From Streptomyces qinglanensis (GTDB lineage: Bacteria; Actinomycetota; Actinomycetes; Streptomycetales; Streptomycetaceae), in NCBI RefSeq assembly GCF_900111245.1, contig NZ_FOGO01000021.1, positions 25,406-89,405 on the forward strand: DNA of 64,000 nucleotides, in the 5' to 3' direction. Positions 60,322 through 64,000 of the stretch are shown piece after piece. Made by a program: the position numbers and the translations under genes. The notes beneath the pieces are model-generated. The model was not told the origin of the DNA. It did no database searches and was given only the letters and a program-made list of their open reading frames with translations. Within the stretch, counting starts at the first letter, position 1. Every line of letters starts with the position of its first letter.

Positions 60322-60333
60322 AATCATCTGTTT
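60322..60333. promoter_or_regulatory. AATCA-TC-TGTTT site upstream of the GT4 gene
   Basis: An imperfect copy (one mismatch) of the AATCA-NN-TGATT palindrome seen upstream of the first GT2-TagF gene, sharing the 9-mer CAGATGATT (read on the minus strand), about 48 bp upstream of the start at 60378. It lies in an AT-rich patch of the spacer 60197-60377. Confidence 0.4.
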
Positions 60334-60377
60334 TCGAGCATGTGGACATGCGCAGCACGGAGAAGGGGAAGCCGCGG

Positions 60378-63008
60378 ATGAAGATCGTGTTCCTGCTGGA
60401 CAACGCCTACGGAATCGGCGGGACGATCAGGTCGACGGTGAACCTCTCCGGAGCGCTTGCCGATCGGCACCAGGTGGAGGTCGTCAGCCTCCGCCGGTCG
60501 CGCCAGGAACCCGCACTCGCCTTCGACCCCCGCGTCACCCTCACCTCCCTCATCGACCTGCGCCGCTCCTCCCCCGGCTACGACGGGGACCACCCGGACT
60601 ACCGGCGGCCCAGCGAACGCTTCATCGAGGGCCGCGACCACGTCGAGCGCGGCATCGCCACCCGGCTGGGCGACCTGCGGGTGAGGGAGGTGCTGGAGCG
60701 GTTGGACGCGGACGTCGTCATCGGGACCCGGCCGAAGATCAACGACTACCTCGCCGCCTACGGCACCGACCGCTACCTGCGCATCGGGCAGGAACATCTC
60801 ACCCACGCGATGCACAGCGACCACATCCGCAGCCACCAGGACGCCGCCCTGGCCCACCTGGACGCCTTCGTCACGGTCTCCTACGCGGACGCAGCGGACT
60901 ACCGCGCCGCCCTGCCCGAGGTGCGGGCCGAGATCACCTGCGTGCCCAACGCGGTACCCGCCTCGCAGGTCGAGCCCTCCGACGGAGCGGCCAAGCTCAT
61001 CGTCGCCGCGGGCCGCCTCATCAAGGTCAAGCGGTACGACCGGCTGCTGCGCGCCTTCGCACTGGTCGCCGGCGTCCACCCCGACTGGTCGCTGCGGCTG
61101 TACGGGCGCGGCCCGCAGCAGGACGCGCTGCGGGCCACCCTGAACGACCTCCGCCTCCACGACCGCGCGTTCCTGATGGGCGTCCACTCCCCCATCGAGA
61201 CGGAGTGGGCGAAGGGCTCCGTCGCGGCCGTCTCCTCCGACGCCGAGTCCTTCGGCATGACCCTGGTGGAGGCCATGCACTGCGGCGTCCCGGTCGTCAG
61301 CACCGACTGCCCGTACGGACCGGGAGAGATCATCACCAACGGCGAGGACGGGCTGCTCGCCCCGCTGGGCGGCAGCGAGGAGACGACCGTACGCGGCTAC
61401 GCCGACGCCCTGCTCCACCTGATCGAGGACCCGGACCTCCGCTCCCGGATGGCCGGCGCGGCCCGGGAGAAGGCCGCCCGCTACTGCCCCCAGCGGGTGG
61501 CGGGCGAGTACGAGGCCCTGATGACCCGGCTGCTGGCGGGCCGTCCCGGCGCGGGCGCCGCCCCCGGCCGCGCCGTACCGGAAGCCGCACCGCCGAGCGG
61601 CGGCCCCGGACGGGCGACCGGACCGGCGGGGGCAACCGGATCCGGACAGCCGAAGAGATCCGCCCAGGCGGACGGGCACGCACAGCCGGCCGGACCCGCG
61701 CAGTCGACCGGGCCCGTCCAGGCGGCCGGACCCGTCCAGTCGGCCGGACCCGTCCAATCGGCCGGATCCACACAGCGTGCCGGCTCCACGCAGTCGGCGG
61801 AAGACGCGCGGACCGGGTCGGGAACACCGCGCGAGCCTGCCGCCCGGCAGTCCGCATCCGCGGCATCCGCCCCCCGCGCGGGCCGCCGGGTGCGGGTCGC
61901 ACGGACCGCCCGCCGTCTCGTGCCGCGGGCGCTCGTCCCCGCGCTGCGCCCCGTGGCCCGCGCCCTGCGGGTGGGCGGAGGCGCACCGGGCGGCACCCCC
62001 AAGGGAATGCGGCGCCCGGTCGCCCGGGCGCGGGCCGAGCGGGACGGGGCGCTGCTGGTGCGGCTCCGGGCCGACACGCTCCCCAAGGGCGCGGCGGTAC
62101 TGTCCCTGCACCCCCGGCACCGGGACGACTCCGCACCGGTCCGCCTCCCGCTGCCGTCCCGCGACCGGGCGGACGCGGACGGCTGGGTCACCCTCCGGCT
62201 GGAGCGCTCCGGAACGGATCTGTACGAGGCCCGGTGGGACGCCTACGTGGAGCGCACCTCCGACGGCGCTGCCAAGCGGGTCAAAGCCCTCCTCGTGGAG
62301 ACGGCGCACCTGCTCTCCACGCCGCCGCCGCTCGCCGGCGACGGCACCCTGAATCCGCGGATCCCCTATGTCACCGGCGACGGCTACCTCGCCGTGCGGG
62401 CCTGGTCCCGCACCCGGCACGCGGAGGTCACCTCGATCGAGCTGGGCGAACATGGCTATACCCTCACGGCGCGGCTGTACGGGCGGGGCACGCGCCCGGC
62501 GCTGTCCCGGCGCACCGAGGAACTGTCCGGCGGGCCGGTGCTGGCGGCGGTGCCGCGCGACAACCCGCGCCAGGCGTTCGAGTTCCCCGGACGGTGGAGC
62601 GGCGACAACGCGGAGGGCACGGACCACCCGGACACCGTGCGGATGGAGCTGCCCTTCGAGCTCCCCGCCGCGTTCGCCGACGGCGCCCCGGAGGGCGTGT
62701 GGGACCTGTGGCTGCGCCCCGGCCTCGGCCCGGAGAGGATGCGCCTGGGGCGGCTGCTGGGCGACCTGCCGGACCGCAAGAAGACCGATGTCGTCCCGCC
62801 CACCCGGCTCGGCGACAGCGGCCAGGCCGTCCAGCTCTACTTCTCGCTCAACAACAACCTGGTCCTCGCCCTGCGCTCCCTCGCCCCGCACCCGGCGGAC
62901 CAGATGCGGCAGGCCGGGGCCGAACAGGCCCCCCGGGGCGGCGCGGCGGCGGACGCCGCGAGCCGTCAGGGCCGGCCGTCCTCGCCGAGCACCCCGACCC
63001 GCGCCTGA
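60378..63008 (+). CDS. GT4 glycosyltransferase with C-terminal glycopolymer-type domain
   Basis: 876 residues, ATG behind GAAGGGGA. Residues 1-~390 are a GT-B GT4 enzyme: KIVFLLDNAYGIGGTIRSTVNLSGAL, VIGTRPKINDYLAAYG, VPNAVPASQV, AAGRLIKVKRYDRLLRAF and SDAESFGMTLVEAMHCGVPVV. A linker of about 120 residues has AGPVQSAGPVQ and AGSTQ repeats encoded by an 18-bp repeating pattern (about 61695-61800). The C-terminal ~330 residues are a beta-rich domain of unknown function, often found behind GT4 or TagF domains in Streptomyces wall-polymer loci. It overlaps the convergent TagF-like gene by 43 bp. An upstream in-frame ATG at 60348 has no Shine-Dalgarno. Confidence 0.85.
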   Translation: MKIVFLLDNAYGIGGTIRSTVNLSGALADRHQVEVVSLRRSRQEPALAFDPRVTLTSLIDLRRSSPGYDGDHPDYRRPSERFIEGRDHVERGIATRLGDLRVREVLERLDADVVIGTRPKINDYLAAYGTDRYLRIGQEHLTHAMHSDHIRSHQDAALAHLDAFVTVSYADAADYRAALPEVRAEITCVPNAVPASQVEPSDGAAKLIVAAGRLIKVKRYDRLLRAFALVAGVHPDWSLRLYGRGPQQDALRATLNDLRLHDRAFLMGVHSPIETEWAKGSVAAVSSDAESFGMTLVEAMHCGVPVVSTDCPYGPGEIITNGEDGLLAPLGGSEETTVRGYADALLHLIEDPDLRSRMAGAAREKAARYCPQRVAGEYEALMTRLLAGRPGAGAAPGRAVPEAAPPSGGPGRATGPAGATGSGQPKRSAQADGHAQPAGPAQSTGPVQAAGPVQSAGPVQSAGSTQRAGSTQSAEDARTGSGTPREPAARQSASAASAPRAGRRVRVARTARRLVPRALVPALRPVARALRVGGGAPGGTPKGMRRPVARARAERDGALLVRLRADTLPKGAAVLSLHPRHRDDSAPVRLPLPSRDRADADGWVTLRLERSGTDLYEARWDAYVERTSDGAAKRVKALLVETAHLLSTPPPLAGDGTLNPRIPYVTGDGYLAVRAWSRTRHAEVTSIELGEHGYTLTARLYGRGTRPALSRRTEELSGGPVLAAVPRDNPRQAFEFPGRWSGDNAEGTDHPDTVRMELPFELPAAFADGAPEGVWDLWLRPGLGPERMRLGRLLGDLPDRKKTDVVPPTRLGDSGQAVQLYFSLNNNLVLALRSLAPHPADQMRQAGAEQAPRGGAAADAASRQGRPSSPSTPTRA

Positions 63009-64000
63009 TCCGGCCCGGACGCGGCCGCGTCCGGGCCGTCCTCCCGCAGGTGCCGGGCGCGGACCTCGGCCTCCCGCGCCAGGGCCTGCACGGCCTTGTC
63101 GAAGCGGACCAGCGAGGGGGGCTCGGCCGGGCCGAGCAGCCGCACCTTCAGCGCGGCGCGGGCCGGGGCGAGCGCGTCCTCCTCCGGATGCCGCACGGTC
63201 CGCAGCAGTCCGGGAACCCCCGCGCCGTCCGGGCCCAGCACGGTCGCCGCGCGCACGGTGGGGAAGGCGCGGCGGAAGCCGTCCTCGGTCATCCCGCTGG
63301 TGTTGGCGACCGCGTACGGCTTCTCGCTGGTGAGGTAGTCCGAGACCACCGAGGAGACGTCCGAGACGAGCACGTCGGCCTCGTTGAAACAGCTGAACAG
63401 CCCCGGCCGCGGGCCGTCGACGACCTGGTGCTGCCCGGCGGGCCGCGCCGCCCAGTACGCCTCCTCCCACCTGCGCAGAGCCTCGGCCGTCTGCTGGGCA
63501 CGGCCCGGCGCGGGCGCCTGCTGGTGCAGCATCCGCTCCACCTCGTCCGCGTGCTGCCGCAGGTCGGCGCGGGTCAGCTCCTCCAGCGCACGGGTCGCCT
63601 CCTCCAGCGCGGCGACCGCCTCCGGATCCGGCTGCGCACGCCCGGCGCCCGCGCGGTGGACCAGCGCGCGGATGCGCCGGTCCGCTGCGCCGGCGCGCGG
63701 GTCGATCGAACCGGTCATCGGGTGCGGTTTGTACAGCAGCCGCACCCTCGGGTCGGCCAGCAGCGCCCGGACGATGTTCTCCCCCGCCGTGAGCACCGAG
63801 GTGTTGCCCGGATCGTCGGTGAACCCCTCCCAGGTGGGCGCGTAGAGCACGGTCAGCAGACCGTCTCCGCCACCTGCCGCGCGGGCACCGGCGTGCCGGA
63901 TGGGAGCGAGTTGGGGGCGGCCGACTTCGACGACGTCTTTGTCGTCCACGCCGACCTCGGCGAGCCGGTAGCGCTCGCGGGCGGCCTCTCCGGCGACCCA
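62966..64000 (-). CDS. CDP-glycerol glycerophosphotransferase-like protein, C-terminal part; runs off the right edge
   Basis: The frame is open from the stop at 62966 to the window end, so this is the C-terminal ~345 residues. VLYAPTWEGFTDDPGNTSV, LLYKPHPMTGSIDPRAG, and LFSCFNEADVLVSDVSSVVSDYLTSEKPYAVANTSGM match the C-terminal nucleotide/substrate-binding half of TagF-type glycerophosphotransferases; this is a third member besides the two tandem fusions. It probably takes part in wall-teichoic-acid-like polymer synthesis. Upstream domains cannot be seen. Its last 43 bp overlap the convergent GT4 gene. Confidence 0.82.
   Translation of the reverse strand, partial: WVAGEAARERYRLAEVGVDDKDVVEVGRPQLAPIRHAGARAAGGGDGLLTVLYAPTWEGFTDDPGNTSVLTAGENIVRALLADPRVRLLYKPHPMTGSIDPRAGAADRRIRALVHRAGAGRAQPDPEAVAALEEATRALEELTRADLRQHADEVERMLHQQAPAPGRAQQTAEALRRWEEAYWAARPAGQHQVVDGPRPGLFSCFNEADVLVSDVSSVVSDYLTSEKPYAVANTSGMTEDGFRRAFPTVRAATVLGPDGAGVPGLLRTVRHPEEDALAPARAALKVRLLGPAEPPSLVRFDKAVQALAREAEVRARHLREDGPDAAASGPDQARVGVLGEDGRP

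Overview
The window is about 70% GC chromosomal DNA from an actinomycete, almost certainly Streptomyces or a close relative. Three things point there: the smpB-ssrA locus with the tmRNA tag ANTKRDSFALAA, the ftsE-ftsX-prfB order, and a pair of Ser/Thr kinases matching the pkaA/pkaB pair remembered from Streptomyces coelicolor. I found no tRNA, rRNA, transposase, prophage or CRISPR array. All statements come from reading the sequence; no database was searched.

1-16.5 kb is a mixed accessory/metabolic stretch. A truncated caspase-like gene lies back to back with an LCAT-type hydrolase. Next come a DUF4267 membrane protein and a cupin, a GNAT, an aldo/keto reductase divergent from an MmyB-type regulator, and a flavoprotein. 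A 1193-residue fusion follows (Na+/solute symporter + PAS + GAF + PP2C + HATPase). The stretch ends with a TetR/SDR pair, a LysR/MFS pair, an MpaB-type oxygenase and a GPP34 protein.

16.5-33 kb is core genome: a duplicated terminator array, ssrA, smpB, an S41 peptidase, ftsX, ftsE, a small CxxC membrane protein, a sortase-type LAETG Gly/Asn-rich surface protein and prfB. It continues with a PF10014-like Fe/2OG protein whose metal-binding Asp is replaced by Ala, two Ser/Thr kinases (pkaB, pkaA) and an FHA-FtsK-like ATPase.

33-64 kb is a large cell-surface glycopolymer locus. Part one encodes a GtrA protein, a UbiA-type phosphoribosyltransferase, a PAP2 phosphatase, DprE1 and DprE2, together the route to polyprenyl-phospho-arabinose. 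An AftB-like GT-C enzyme at 54.2 kb is a candidate user of that donor. Part two is two tandem GT2-TagF polymerases, with a third TagF-like gene leaving the right edge. Part three is a leftward cluster encoding nucleotide-sugar dehydrogenase, Gfo/Idh oxidoreductase, DegT aminotransferase and hexapeptide acetyltransferase. These are the WbpA/B/E/D steps that convert UDP-GlcNAc to UDP-2,3-diacetamido-glucuronic acid, and they are interleaved with three glycosyltransferases. A methyltransferase and two AT3 acyltransferases could decorate the polymer. The inferred product is a teichoic-acid-like, partly arabinosylated wall polymer carrying a diacetamido uronic acid.

A recurring oddity is short tandem repeats at gene 3' ends. 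Four of seven non-overlapping convergent gene junctions carry them, and three of those arrays run through a stop codon.
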